From positions 372,001 to 436,000 of the forward strand of contig CAWJLP010000006.1 in NCBI GenBank assembly GCA_963843745.1: DNA of 64,000 nt. Reading direction: 5' to 3'. A program made the position numbers and the translations under genes. A model generated the notes under the pieces. It was not told the DNA's origin. It did no database searches and saw only the letters and a list, made by a program, of their open reading frames with translations. Origin of the DNA: Trebonia sp963843745. GTDB taxonomy: Bacteria; Actinomycetota; Actinomycetes; Streptosporangiales; Streptosporangiaceae. Positions 53,466-62,773 of this stretch are shown here, one piece after another; the stretch's first letter is position 1; every line of letters starts with the position of its first letter.

Positions 53466-54281
53466 GATTTCCCCCTCGTGGTCTCGGTGGGCGACAACCG
53501 GTTCCTAGCTCAGGCACCGGGACGTGAGGCCGACTCGCGGGCACCAAGCCCGGCAGCCAGTCTCGCCGCGCATTCCACACCTATGGGCAATCACCTATGG
53601 GGCAATTGTGGGCAAGGCCAGAGCAGGCGTCAAGACGGGCGGCTGGCCGTGCCACAGGTGGCCTACCGCCGCCGGAGCCATGAACCCACCACCCTGATAC
53701 TTGAGCGGTCGACTCACCAGCAGTGAAGTACAGCAAGCGGGGCGCACAACCGCTGTCGTGGGCGGCCATGAACACCCGAGCTGTCTAGGCAAGCCGCGCA
53801 GATCGCCGTCCGCGCCGGTAGTTCGCTTGGAGGAGCAGCGCGACGACCTGACCACCAACCCTTAACACAACCGGGACCGACACGAGCCGACCCTGGTGGA
53901 CACGCTGTAGCTATGAGCGCAGTTGAGCGACGTTGGCCCGCAGCTTGAGCGTGTCTTACAAGCGAAGGGTCAGTGTCAACCGTCTCTTGACGGTGTTCTT
54001 GCTCGCGCCAGTCGGCCGATACAGGAGCGGAGTACAGCAACCCGCACACGCCATGGCCATCCTTGGCAGCCGACCGCATCCATGCCAGACCGCATCGTTT
54101 GACCGCGAGCAGGGCCGCGCCAGTAGTTTGCAACCAGATGTCGCCGTGCACCCTGCGTGCACCAAGCATTGGCCCGCAACGGGCATCGGGGGTCTGGAAC
54201 GGTCGCCAAGGGGCAGCCGTTAGACGATTCGGGCAACGGCGTTTCCGCAGTCCACAAGCAGAAATTCGCTGATGATAGTGG
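53466..54281. other. Gene-poor stretch left of tRNA-Phe
   Basis: About 815 bases. Frames here give composition-driven peptides only. 54001-54057 (GGAGTACAGCAACCC core) and 54099-54140 (GAGCAGGGCCGCGCCAGTAG) recur, diverged, at 60680-60800 upstream of the small gene at 60301. Confidence 0.4.
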
Positions 54282-54282
54282 G

Positions 54283-54356
54283 TGGTCAGGGGCGGGGTCG
54301 AACCGCCGACCTTCCGCTTTTCAGGCGGACGCTCGTACCAACTGAGCTACCTGACC
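54283..54356 (-). tRNA. tRNA-Phe (GAA)
   Basis: Full cloverleaf on the minus strand with acceptor GGTCAGG/CCTGACC, anticodon loop CTGAAAA (GAA) and T loop TTCGACC. The last 43 bases are identical to the 45354 and 50618 repeats, so its 3' end is the integration site. Confidence 0.95.
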
Positions 54357-54384
54357 TTGGCGACGTTGCGCTAGGCGACCTCAG

Positions 54385-54459
54385 CGGTCCTGACGGGATT
54401 TGAACCCGCGACCTCCACCTTGACAGGGTGGCGAGCACTCCACGCTGCTCTACAGGACC
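54385..54459 (-). tRNA. tRNA-Asp (GTC)
   Basis: Cloverleaf with acceptor GGTCCTG/CAGGACC, anticodon loop CTGTCAA (GTC) and T loop TTCAAAT. It lies 28 bases before tRNA-Phe and is probably cotranscribed with it. Confidence 0.93.
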
Positions 54460-54676
54460 ATCTGCTACCGCCGACTTTAGCCGACGATGCTCCCAGAGGG
54501 GGTAACGCAAGAGGTAACCCCCTGCGCCCGACAGAGCATATCACCGGAACGCTCGTGGTCGCGTCCAGCTTCCGGCCCGGCCTCCCGGCGAGGCCGGCGC
54601 CTACCATGAAAGCGTGGCGGTGGTATCCGCGGGCGCGCCGTCCACTTCATGTCCGACTCTCCTGAGATGGGGTGTG

Positions 54677-56041
54677 ATGTCAGATTCTCAGGCACCCTCT
54701 GACATCTCCGAGCAGGAGCTCGCGTTCTGCGAGGCCAGCATCAGGGACTGGCACGGGCGGGCGGCGCGGATGCTTGCCGCGAATCCGGAGATCGCCGACT
54801 ACGGCTTCGCGACCGCGCTGGTACTGGGTGACGCCCGCCGAGTGCGCGAGGCGATCACCCGCGATCCGGCGGCCGCAACCCGCCCCGACGCCCGCACCGG
54901 GTGGACGCCGCTGCACGTCGCGTGCGCGTCGCGCTGGCACCGTCTGGATCCCGCCAGGGCCCCCGGGCTGGTGGAAGTGGCCCGGCTGCTGCTTGACGCC
55001 GACGCCGATCCCGTCGGCAGGACGCGAGGCCCGCGCGCGGACTGGACGCCGCTGCGCTGCGCGGTCGCCGGCGCGGCCAACCCTGACATCGTCAAGCTGC
55101 TGCTTGACCGGGGCGCCGTCCCCGATGATCACGACTTGTACCTGGCCTGCTTCGGCGACGACGACCGGGAGGGCCTGCGACTGCTGCTCGGCCGCGCACC
55201 GAACGTGAGCGAGACGACCGCGCTGTCCGCCCCGATCAGCACTGGCGACATCGAGGCGGTGCGCATGCTCCTCGACGCCGGCGCCAACCCGAACCAGCCG
55301 ATGCCGGCTGAACTGTTCGGCACCGGTCACGGGACGGCAGCTACCTGGCCGGCGGCGTACGCGGCGGTCCAGTTCGGCTGTGACTCGGAGCTGTTGGACC
55401 TGCTGCTCGCCCGCGGCGCTGACCCGAACGCAGCAGGGCCGGACGGCCGCTCCCCCTACCGGGTGGCGATCAGCCAGGGGCGCGCCGACCTGGCCGCAGT
55501 GCTGCGCCGCCACGGCGCTCGCGACGACGCCACCGCCGCCGAGCGCTTCCTATCCGCGTGCCTGCGCGGGGACCAAGCAGGCGCACGGCAGCTGGTCGCG
55601 GAGGATCCAGGACTGGTGGACAGGCTGACCGAGGACGAACGCGGCGCGATCGAACTCGCCGCCGAACGCGGCGACACCGAGGCTGTCCGCCTGATGCTCG
55701 ACCTTGGCTTCCCCCTCGACGCCCGTCGCGGCGATCACGGCAGCACCGCGCTGCACGCTGCCGCCTACGCGGGCAGCGCGGAAACGGTGCGACTGCTGCT
55801 GGCTCGCGGCGCCGATATCGAAGCCCGCGACATCACCTGGGACAGCACGCCGCTGGAGTGGGCCAAGGTCGGCAGCGGGCTACGGCCACAGACCAGCCCC
55901 GACCCCGACTGGGCCGCCACCGTCAGGATCCTGCTCGACGCCGGCGCGTCTATCGAGAGCTTTGAACTGTCTCCCGACGATCTCAAGCCGGCCAGCGACG
56001 AAGTGGCGGACATCTTGCGGGCAGCAGGTGTACGGGGCTGA
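54677..56041 (+). CDS. Ankyrin-repeat protein
   Basis: About 454 residues. At least eight ankyrin repeats are visible, such as GWTPLHVACASRWHRL, LLLDADADPVGRTRGPRADW, DLLLARGADPNAAGPDGRSP and STALHAAAYAGSAETVRLLL. Ankyrin repeats bind proteins; no enzyme domain is visible. ATG 54677 is preferred over 54614. It sits on the opposite strand inside a tRNA Phe-Asp ... Glu cluster, splitting it, which suggests insertion. Confidence 0.85.
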   Translation: MSDSQAPSDISEQELAFCEASIRDWHGRAARMLAANPEIADYGFATALVLGDARRVREAITRDPAAATRPDARTGWTPLHVACASRWHRLDPARAPGLVEVARLLLDADADPVGRTRGPRADWTPLRCAVAGAANPDIVKLLLDRGAVPDDHDLYLACFGDDDREGLRLLLGRAPNVSETTALSAPISTGDIEAVRMLLDAGANPNQPMPAELFGTGHGTAATWPAAYAAVQFGCDSELLDLLLARGADPNAAGPDGRSPYRVAISQGRADLAAVLRRHGARDDATAAERFLSACLRGDQAGARQLVAEDPGLVDRLTEDERGAIELAAERGDTEAVRLMLDLGFPLDARRGDHGSTALHAAAYAGSAETVRLLLARGADIEARDITWDSTPLEWAKVGSGLRPQTSPDPDWAATVRILLDAGASIESFELSPDDLKPASDEVADILRAAGVRG

Positions 56042-56059
56042 TCGCCCCACTCGCAAGGG

Positions 56060-56132
56060 TGCCCCCAACGGGATTCGAACCCGTGCCGCCGCCTTGAAAG
56101 GGCGGTGTCCTAGGCCACTAGACGATGGGGGC
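56060..56132 (-). tRNA. tRNA-Glu (TTC)
   Basis: Cloverleaf with acceptor GCCCCCA/TGGGGGC, anticodon loop CTTTCAA (TTC) and T loop TTCGAAT. Same strand as tRNA-Asp and tRNA-Phe, but separated from them by the ankyrin gene. Confidence 0.93.
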
Positions 56133-56285
56133 TCCAAGAAGACCATACCGCTTGCGGGAAGCAGCTGATTCCACCGCCTGAGGCAGGCGGCATCGCCGTG
56201 CCCCTGAGGAGAGGGTCTCGCGGCGGCCCTGCTGACCATCAGCTGGATTCACCTGCACGTACGGGTGATCAGCAGCCAGCAGGCC

Positions 56286-56546
56286 TCATAGCCTACTGGT
56301 GCGCTTGCTGACGAAGGACTCGACGATCGAGCCGTCCTCGCCTTCCTCGGGAAGGATCAGCCAGGCGATCAGGTACAGCAGGATGCCGAGCCCGTAGAAA
56401 ACAGTGAGCACCCCGAAGGCCAGCCTGACGAGGTTAACGTCGACCCCAAAGTAAGCACCGAGCCCGGCACAGACGCCCGCTACGATCCGGCCCTGCCGGA
56501 TTCGAAGCAGCCGCTTGCCCCCGCTGCTGCCGTTGTCTTCACTCAT
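56286..56546 (-). CDS. PspC-domain membrane protein
   Basis: About 86 residues from ATG 56546. PspC pattern: RIRQGRIVAGVCAGLGAYFG, VDVNLVRLAFGVLTVFYGLG, ILLYLIAWLILPEE. The domain is a small membrane protein linked to envelope stress. It starts about 90 bases from the divergent acyl-CoA dehydrogenase gene. Confidence 0.88.
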   Translation of the reverse strand: MSEDNGSSGGKRLLRIRQGRIVAGVCAGLGAYFGVDVNLVRLAFGVLTVFYGLGILLYLIAWLILPEEGEDGSIVESFVSKRTSRL

Positions 56547-56636
56547 ATCTGTGATCATCCCTAGTCGGCCGGGGCCTTGTCATCAGGAATAACCCGGTTA
56601 AATACCCTGAATGTCAGCGAACTGATTGGAGACGCC

Positions 56637-57797
56637 ATGGCCACGGAGACTGACCTGCTGCAGATCGACGACCAGCTCGGCGACGAGGAGCGGCTCATCC
56701 GCGACACCGTCCGTGCCTTCGTTACCGACCATATCCTCCCGGAGATCGCCGACTGGTTCGAGGCCGGCATGCTGCCCAGGCCGGTGCTGACTGAGCTGGG
56801 CAAGCTGGGCCTGTTCGGCATGCACCTGACTGGATACGGCTGCGCGGGCACAGGCCCGGTCGCCTACGGCGTCGCGTGTCGCGAGCTCGAAGCGGCCGAC
56901 TCCGGGGTGCGCAGCGCGGCTTCCGTGCAGGGATCGCTGGCCATGTTCCCGATCTGGAAGTACGGCAGCGAGGAGCAGAAAGAGGAGTGGCTGCCGCGGA
57001 TGGCCGCCGGTGACGCGATCGGGTGCTTCGGGCTCACCGAGCCCGATCACGGTTCCGATCCGTCGTCTATGCGCACCCACGCGGTGCGCGACGGTTCCGA
57101 CTGGGTGCTCAGCGGAACCAAGATGTGGATCACCAACGGGTCGATCGCGGACATCGCCGTCGTGTGGGCCTCGACAGACGACGGCATCCGGGGGTTCCTG
57201 GTGCCACGCGGAACCCGCGGGTTCTCCGCCCGGGACATCCACAAGAAGATGTCGCTGCGCGCGTCCATCACGTCTGAGCTGGTGCTCGACTCGGTGCGGC
57301 TGCCGTCGTCCGCGGTGCTGCCCGGTGTGACCGGGCTGCGCGGGCCGCTGTCGTGCCTCACGGAGGCCAGGTTCGGGATCGTTTGGGGCGTGACTGGCGC
57401 GGCGCGCACCTGCCTGGAAACGGCGGTGTCGTACGCGACGACGCGGACGCAGTTCGGCAAGGCGATCGCCGAGTTCCAGCTCACCCAGTCCAAGCTGGCG
57501 TGGATGGCCGTCCACCTGTACCAGGCGCAGCTTCTCGCGCTGCATCTCGGTCGGCTGAAGTCCGCTGGGACGCTGACCCCGGTCCAGGTCAGCGCCGGGA
57601 AGATGGCCAACGCGCGGACCGCCATCGACATCGCGCGGACGTCGCGGACGATCCTCGCCGCCAACGGTGTCACGCTCGAGTACCCGGTCATCCGGCATGC
57701 CAACAACCTGGAAGCCGTGATCACCTACGAGGGCACCGAGGAAATCCACGCGCTCGCCCTCGGCCAGGCCCTCACCGGAATGTCCGCGTACCGCTGA
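56637..57797 (+). CDS. Acyl-CoA dehydrogenase, glutaryl-CoA dehydrogenase-like
   Basis: 386 residues. Conserved segments are GCFGLTEPDHGSDPSSMRTH, WVLSGTKMWITNGSIADIAV, ATTRTQFGKAIAEFQLTQSK and the catalytic-Glu region AVITYEGTEEIHALALGQAL. The family oxidises acyl-CoA with FAD; the substrate is probably glutaryl-CoA or a related short acyl. ATG 56637 has GGAG six bases away. It is followed by tRNA-Lys on the same strand. Confidence 0.9.
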   Translation: MATETDLLQIDDQLGDEERLIRDTVRAFVTDHILPEIADWFEAGMLPRPVLTELGKLGLFGMHLTGYGCAGTGPVAYGVACRELEAADSGVRSAASVQGSLAMFPIWKYGSEEQKEEWLPRMAAGDAIGCFGLTEPDHGSDPSSMRTHAVRDGSDWVLSGTKMWITNGSIADIAVVWASTDDGIRGFLVPRGTRGFSARDIHKKMSLRASITSELVLDSVRLPSSAVLPGVTGLRGPLSCLTEARFGIVWGVTGAARTCLETAVSYATTRTQFGKAIAEFQLTQSKLAWMAVHLYQAQLLALHLGRLKSAGTLTPVQVSAGKMANARTAIDIARTSRTILAANGVTLEYPVIRHANNLEAVITYEGTEEIHALALGQALTGMSAYR

Positions 57798-57869
57798 CGT
57801 TTCGGTACGCTTCGATCGGAGTGTCGCGCGCTTCTCGGCTTCGTGTTGGGCCGGAGTGCGGGATGCTGC

Positions 57870-57941
57870 GGGGTGCTAGCTCAATGGCAGAGCAGCGGAC
57901 TTTTAATCCGTTGGTTCAGGGTTCGACCCCCTGGCGCCCCA
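57870..57941 (+). tRNA. tRNA-Lys (TTT)
   Basis: Cloverleaf with acceptor GGGGTGC/GCGCCCC, anticodon loop ACTTTTAAT (TTT) and T loop TTCGACC. It lies 72 bases after the acyl-CoA dehydrogenase. Confidence 0.93.
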
Positions 57942-58321
57942 CTCCTTGACCAGCTATTTTGCCCTCTGCGCATCCTACGAACCGATGGGGGTTGCAGTTC
58001 GGGTTGCAGTTGGGGGTTACCGCCACCTTTCGCAAGGCGTCACTGTTGGAGTTCCACCGCGACCACCGCATGTATGAGTGGACAAGTGCGAGGCCGATCG
58101 GTATCGGTGACAAGCAATTATCTTGATCCACCCATCTCTGGCAGACGGCCAGAGGACAATCTGGCCGATGCCGTGATCCGTGTCCTCCGTCGGTAGATGC
58201 GCGACGGTCGTCCGCCAGCTGATCTGCGACATGTGGAGCGCGGAATGTGCCATGAAGGTGTGTTCGTAACGCGCGCGGGCCGCCGTTCGGTTCGTGTGCC
58301 GCATTCGCGATGGTGATCTGC
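57942..58321. other. Intergenic region right of tRNA-Lys, no clear gene
   Basis: About 380 bases. GGTTGCAGTT occurs twice near 57990. A minus-strand frame ending NPNCNPHRF is a composition effect. No copy of the tRNA-Lys 3' end was found elsewhere in the window. Confidence 0.3.
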
Positions 58322-59659
58322 TCAGGCGCGCGGGACAGGTCGATCTGTCCTAGTGGCAGGCGAGTTCCACGCGCCGCGTGCGACACGCGATATCCGCCTG
58401 ATTCGGTCCGTGGCCGGATCGTCGGCGTCCTCGGGCTGGGTGATCCACGCGGAGAAGACCGGCAGGCCCCACCATGGGCTGGTTACAGGGAGCCCGCCGC
58501 GCCGGTCCGGGTCGGTAGTGACAGCGACGACAGCGTAGGGCTGCCCGAAGCGCAGTTCCGCGGTACGCATCACACCCGGCCGGGTGGGTGGAGAACCACC
58601 GCTGCCCACCGCCATTCCCGTTACCGCTGCTGCTTCGAATCCGGTCCGGCTGTAGCGGGCTACCGCGGCCTGCCGGGCGTCGTACACGAACTCGTCCAGC
58701 CCGGCCAGTGCCGCCAGCGCGTCCGCGGCCGCGCCGAAGCCGAGTCCGGGATGCCTGCCCAGGTCATGCGTGCTGTCCGCCGACCAGGCCGGCAGCACCG
58801 CAGTGCAGCGTTCTGCACGGCCATCGGGTGCGGTGGTCTGCACCCGCTGCTCGGTGATCTCCCACAGCGGCGCCGCGCCGAGCGACAGGTCGAACAGCGA
58901 GCGCCTGGCCACCAGGCCGCCGGTGGCGATGTCGCTGGCCAGCGCGCAGGCGGCGGCAAGCACATCGGCGGCGGGCACGCCGGGCGGGGCGGCGACCGAG
59001 GTGACCAGCAGGCCATCGCGCGCCCGGGCGGTGTGCACCGCGACGTCGCCAACCTGGTCGGCGGCAGCGATGAACTGGCTGTGCCCGTACCCCCAGGCCC
59101 GCTTAGGCGTGCGCAGCACCCGGCTCAGCGTGTCGGCCCAGGCGCTGTGCGGGCCGAGCGCGGACGCGGGCGCCACGTCGAACGGCTCGGCCCATGAGAT
59201 CTTCGTGGCCAGCGCCGTGCCCAGCATCAGCAGGGTCTCGTCGGTCAGCTCCACCGGGAACCTGTCGATGAGCCCCAGAGTGTTGCGGCGCGCCCAGTCA
59301 TCCAGCGCTGCCTGATCGGTCAGCGCGCCGGTATCCACCGTCGCGGGCAGGCTGGCCAGCCACCGCGACAGCGCCTCAGTCTGGACGTCCTCGCGCCGCC
59401 ACACCCCGGCCGCCGCCGCGACCAGCGGATGCGGCGCCGACAACAGCCTGCCCGCCGCCGCCGCCGCTTGCTCCACATCCAGGCCGAGGACCTCACCCAG
59501 TTCGGTCCGCGCCGCGCCGCTGCTGGCCGGTCCGCACAACGCCAGCAGCAGCCATGCACCCAGCGGGGATGCCACATGATGACACTCACCCGCGGCCTGG
59601 TGCAGCCGCCGCGCATAACCCGCCACCGCCGCCGTCACGTCGGTCAACGCAGTAATCAT
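58322..59659 (-). CDS. Serpin-family protease inhibitor-like protein
   Basis: About 445 residues from ATG 59659. Serpin pieces are VASPLGAWLLLALCGPASSG near the N-terminus, TALATKISWAEPFD, and the reactive-centre hinge YSRTGFEAAAVTGMAVGSGG (EAAAVT). No signal peptide is visible, so it acts inside the cell or is non-secreted. Bacterial serpins block serine or cysteine proteases, for example those of stress systems. The gene is full-length and intact, on the right side of the tRNA cluster. Confidence 0.8.
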   Translation of the reverse strand: MITALTDVTAAVAGYARRLHQAAGECHHVASPLGAWLLLALCGPASSGAARTELGEVLGLDVEQAAAAAGRLLSAPHPLVAAAAGVWRREDVQTEALSRWLASLPATVDTGALTDQAALDDWARRNTLGLIDRFPVELTDETLLMLGTALATKISWAEPFDVAPASALGPHSAWADTLSRVLRTPKRAWGYGHSQFIAAADQVGDVAVHTARARDGLLVTSVAAPPGVPAADVLAAACALASDIATGGLVARRSLFDLSLGAAPLWEITEQRVQTTAPDGRAERCTAVLPAWSADSTHDLGRHPGLGFGAAADALAALAGLDEFVYDARQAAVARYSRTGFEAAAVTGMAVGSGGSPPTRPGVMRTAELRFGQPYAVVAVTTDPDRRGGLPVTSPWWGLPVFSAWITQPEDADDPATDRIRRISRVARGAWNSPATRTDRPVPRA

Positions 59660-60300
59660 CACCACACAGTGCCGCAAAAACGGCCCTGTCGCGCATCAGT
59701 TGGCGGACATATGTCGCGGATGTGTTGTCGGATCACACGATGCCGTGATCCGATGCCGTGATCCGACCCGGTGACAACTTTCTCTACAGCTTCAAGTTTC
59801 TCTACAGCTTCAAGGGCGCTCGCCTGCGGCTCCCGCCAGGCGCGGGCCGAGCCCGCACAGGGATCGAGAGCTGAAGACGCGAAGTGCCGGAGACGGAAGC
59901 GTGAGGGAATGCGAGCGTGACCACCAGGGCCAGGGCCCCAGCGGGGAATGGGCGGGGGTCTGTCCGCGCCCGGGGCGTCGACAAAAGCCGCGCCCTACCG
60001 GGCGGAAGCCCTCAGGCGCGGCTGGTCGACGCTGGGCGGCTGTCCCCGCTGCCCGCAGGCCGGTGGCTGCTCGCCGTCACGCAGGCCTCCGGCACCGCGC
60101 TTAGCCGATCAGTGCGGGTGACCCGTCCAACGGTGCCGACGATTCTTTCGCCGTGAAAGCACGCCGTCTAGGGCGCTCCCTGCGGTCGAGTCCCCTCGGG
60201 ATGGCGCAAGCGCCACCCTAGACGGCGCCCTCCCACGGCAAACCCATTGGCACCTATCAGGTTGGACGGGGCAGTCTCGTGGCCGAGCGGAATTTACACG
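59660..60300. other. Gene-poor stretch with tandem and dispersed repeats
   Basis: 59779-59814 is an exact 18-bp duplication, TTTCTCTACAGCTTCAAG, head to tail. It matches 52455-52472, which has one T for C. 60166-60240 is rich in GGCGC/GCGCC and could fold. No conserved gene is seen. Confidence 0.5.
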
Positions 60301-60570
60301 TCAAGGGTTGGTGGCAGTCCAGGTACGCAAATGATTTTTCCCATAGCCGGTATGAAACACGTCCACATGTAGTTGTCCATCGGCGCTAGTAATCACGACC
60401 TCGGTTGGATTGGTAAGCGCGATGCAGCAGTAATTATCGCTGTCTTTCTGGATATTGAGGGACAGCAAGCGTCGATTGTTGACCTGCTGCCACTCTTCCA
60501 TACTGGCATACAGTCCGCGCATAGAAGAATTCTCGAAGTAAACTAGGTTACGCTTGTTCGTATCTGACAT
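60301..60570 (-). CDS. Small low-GC protein, function unknown
   Basis: 89 residues from ATG 60570, with GGGAGGG nine bases upstream. Sequence pieces are MSDTNKRNLVYFENSSMRGL, SMEEWQQVNNRRLLSLNIQK, YCCIALTNPTEVVITSADGQ. It has lower GC and different codon use from its neighbours, suggesting recent transfer. No family is recognised. The 200 bases upstream are related to the stretch at 53.99-54.14 kb. Confidence 0.6.
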   Translation of the reverse strand: MSDTNKRNLVYFENSSMRGLYASMEEWQQVNNRRLLSLNIQKDSDNYCCIALTNPTEVVITSADGQLHVDVFHTGYGKNHLRTWTATNP

Positions 60571-60824
60571 GGCCGATACCCTCCCTTCGATGGGATCGAA
60601 ACGCCCGTCCACGCCATCTTGCCGGTGGTTACGGACCTTACATGCCACCTTGACGCCATCTTGCTTCCTTCCGGTCGATCTGTACAGCAGCGAGGTACAG
60701 CAACCCAAGCACTCTACGGCCCCCCTGAGCGGACACCCACACACGCGCTGAGCTGCGCCAGTTGACCACCAGCAGGACCGTGCCGACAGTTTGCAACCAG
60801 GAGATCGCTGGCGGGCCGGGACGG

Positions 60825-61124
60825 CTAGCCGCCCATCTCGCGCCTCAGCTGGTCCATCTCGCGCCTCAGCCGGGCCAGCTCGTCGTCGGCATGCCGCGTG
60901 TTGTGACGGGGCAACGGACTGCCATGGGCGGACCCGCGAACCTCGCTGCCGGGCCTGTTCCAGGCAACCTGCTTCCGATAGAACGCCACCTTGACAGCGA
61001 GGACGATGGTAACGACGACAAGCGCGGCGATCGCGGCCTCCATAAGGAACCCGATGATCGAGGAGATAACCAAGAACGCCATCAATACGCCAGCCGCGAT
61101 GGCGGCCACCTTGAACCAGCGCAT
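60825..61124 (-). CDS. Small membrane protein with coiled-coil tail
   Basis: 99 residues from ATG 61124 with GAGAGGAAG in front. Two membrane helices, VAAIAAGVLMAFLVISSIIG and AAIAALVVVTIVLAVKVAFY, are followed by a charged tail and a short coiled coil, DDELARLRREMDQLRREMGG. Function unknown. The upstream start MKLGG at 61163 is less likely. Confidence 0.65.
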   Translation of the reverse strand: MRWFKVAAIAAGVLMAFLVISSIIGFLMEAAIAALVVVTIVLAVKVAFYRKQVAWNRPGSEVRGSAHGSPLPRHNTRHADDELARLRREMDQLRREMGG

Positions 61125-61676
61125 CAGCCGCTTCCTCTCTCGAAAGGAGCCCCCGAGTTTCATCTAAGACGCGGCAGGCAGCGGGGCGGTTTACCGGTCG
61201 CCCGCGCTCGTGGCCAGGAAACCTGCCGACAACCTTTCTTGACTGCAGATCACGCGCTCTGAACGGCAAGGAGTGCACGACGCGTGCGCGCTGTACAACC
61301 CGTTCAGACGGATCAGGACCAGCGTGGACGCCTGCGGACGCTCTGACCTACCCGGACGGTGTAGACAGGCGCGTGTGCTTTGGCTACGGATCAGAACGTC
61401 GGGAGTTTGGGCCTCGCCAGCGTGGCAAGCCAGGAACGTGCCCGCTGCGTGCCCGACAGGAGAGTCAGGCGCGGTACCCGGCGGGTACTCACGGATTACC
61501 GAACGTGGCGGGTGACCTGGAACATGCGGGTCAGCGGAAGCATGAAAATCCAGTTCCCAAGCTGACAGTCGTGCAGCAGCCGTGGCGACAGTTGACATCG
61601 AGGATATGCCCCATGCCAGCACGTGATCGAGCTGGGCCTATGTCCGATCACATAATCACCTGACTCGGAAGCCCGG
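61125..61676. other. Intergenic region, no gene seen
   Basis: About 550 bases of mixed composition with short ORFs only. Nothing repeated or structured was recognised here. Confidence 0.3.
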
Positions 61677-62317
61677 GTGCTCGTATGCTCTCGGCGTGGA
61701 AATCGCATCGCTCTCGTCGCGATTGTGGCGATCTTGGTCGCTGCCGCCAGCGCTTCCTACACACGAAGGCAAGCTACTGAACAGGCGAAGGTCGCTAGCA
61801 TTGAGGAGGGTCGGCGGCACGATGAGCTGGCCCCGGAGTTCGAGATCACGTGCACGGTAAAGAAGACAGCCTACGATTGTGCCGACCTCCGCGTGACGTT
61901 GACCGGCGGCGGTCTGGAGCGTCTCGATGAGGTAGTCATTAGCATTCTGGATGAGACGGACAGGGATCACTGGGCGCACGGGCTCCCGGACGGGGTAACT
62001 CAGGAGCAGGCCGAAGCGTTCGTATGGGACCGTGGGAATTTAACACGGGAGCCAGCGTCCAGGTCGTGAGCAACCGTGAATCGCGGCCACGACCATACTC
62101 ACGGATAAGCGGTAAGAACTGGGATCTGCTGTCTCTGCAAGCCACGCGACCAGGGCAGTGGATGGCGGGCACCAGCGAGGAAGAGTGGCGAAAACAGTAC
62201 CGGGATCATCCGATCCGGTTGCTAATTACCTCACGCCTTGAAGGCCATGAGACATGGTTCGCGCAGCGGGACATTAAGGTGGATTACTCGAAGGTAGCGA
62301 GAATCCGCGTGACCTGA
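61677..62317 (+). pseudogene. Membrane-anchored hypothetical protein, one-base deletion near 62023
   Basis: From GTG 61677 the frame reads a membrane helix (NRIALVAIVAILVAAASASY) and RQATEQAKVASIEEGRRHDE, LAPEFEITCTVKKTAYDCAD. At about 62023 GGG should be GGGG: shifting there continues WGPWEFNTGASVQVVSNRES, RPGQWMAGTSEEEWRKQYRD and VDYSKVARIRVT to a stop at 62317. The two halves form one protein of about 213 residues. As read it is truncated to 130 residues. Confidence 0.6.
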
Positions 62318-62773
62318 CGCTATGGGACTACAGCCTAAACGCTGCGCACCATCACCGGCCGCTAGCGACGACTGGCCTTGGCCACCTGGCAGTCAGGGAA
62401 CGACCGCTCCGTGCCGGCCGCATGCCAGAACCAAGCGGAAACCGGAGACATTGAGCTGTATCCAGGTGATGACCTATCCGCCTCTGACCAGGAAAACAGC
62501 AGGTGACCCCCTGCGTGAAACGACCTTCTAAGCAGCAGTTCACAAGCGACTATCCCTGTTGACCCGTCGAGCCTGACAGCGAGGGCCAGGCCAGAGGCCA
62601 GGTCCGAGAGGTGCGCGGCGAGCCTGTTCGCTTGGAATGACTACATTAGTGATGTACGTAGATACGCGCCCAAAGTTCGGCTAGACCTATGATCAGGGCA
62701 CCGCCGGGATTACCCTGGTCAGCTAGCACATGACGGCTACCGCAACTATGCTCGCACAAATGGGGGGACACAA
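62318..62773. other. Intergenic region with a dispersed repeat
   Basis: About 455 bases. 62572-62622 (CCTGACAGCGAGGGCCAGGC and onward) is similar to 52931-52980. No conserved gene is seen. Confidence 0.4.

Noticed and set aside
57950..58300. Possible integrase remnant beside tRNA-Lys
   Set aside because: No catalytic Arg/His/Tyr or serine-recombinase motif could be found, and no copy of the tRNA-Lys 3' end exists elsewhere in the window.
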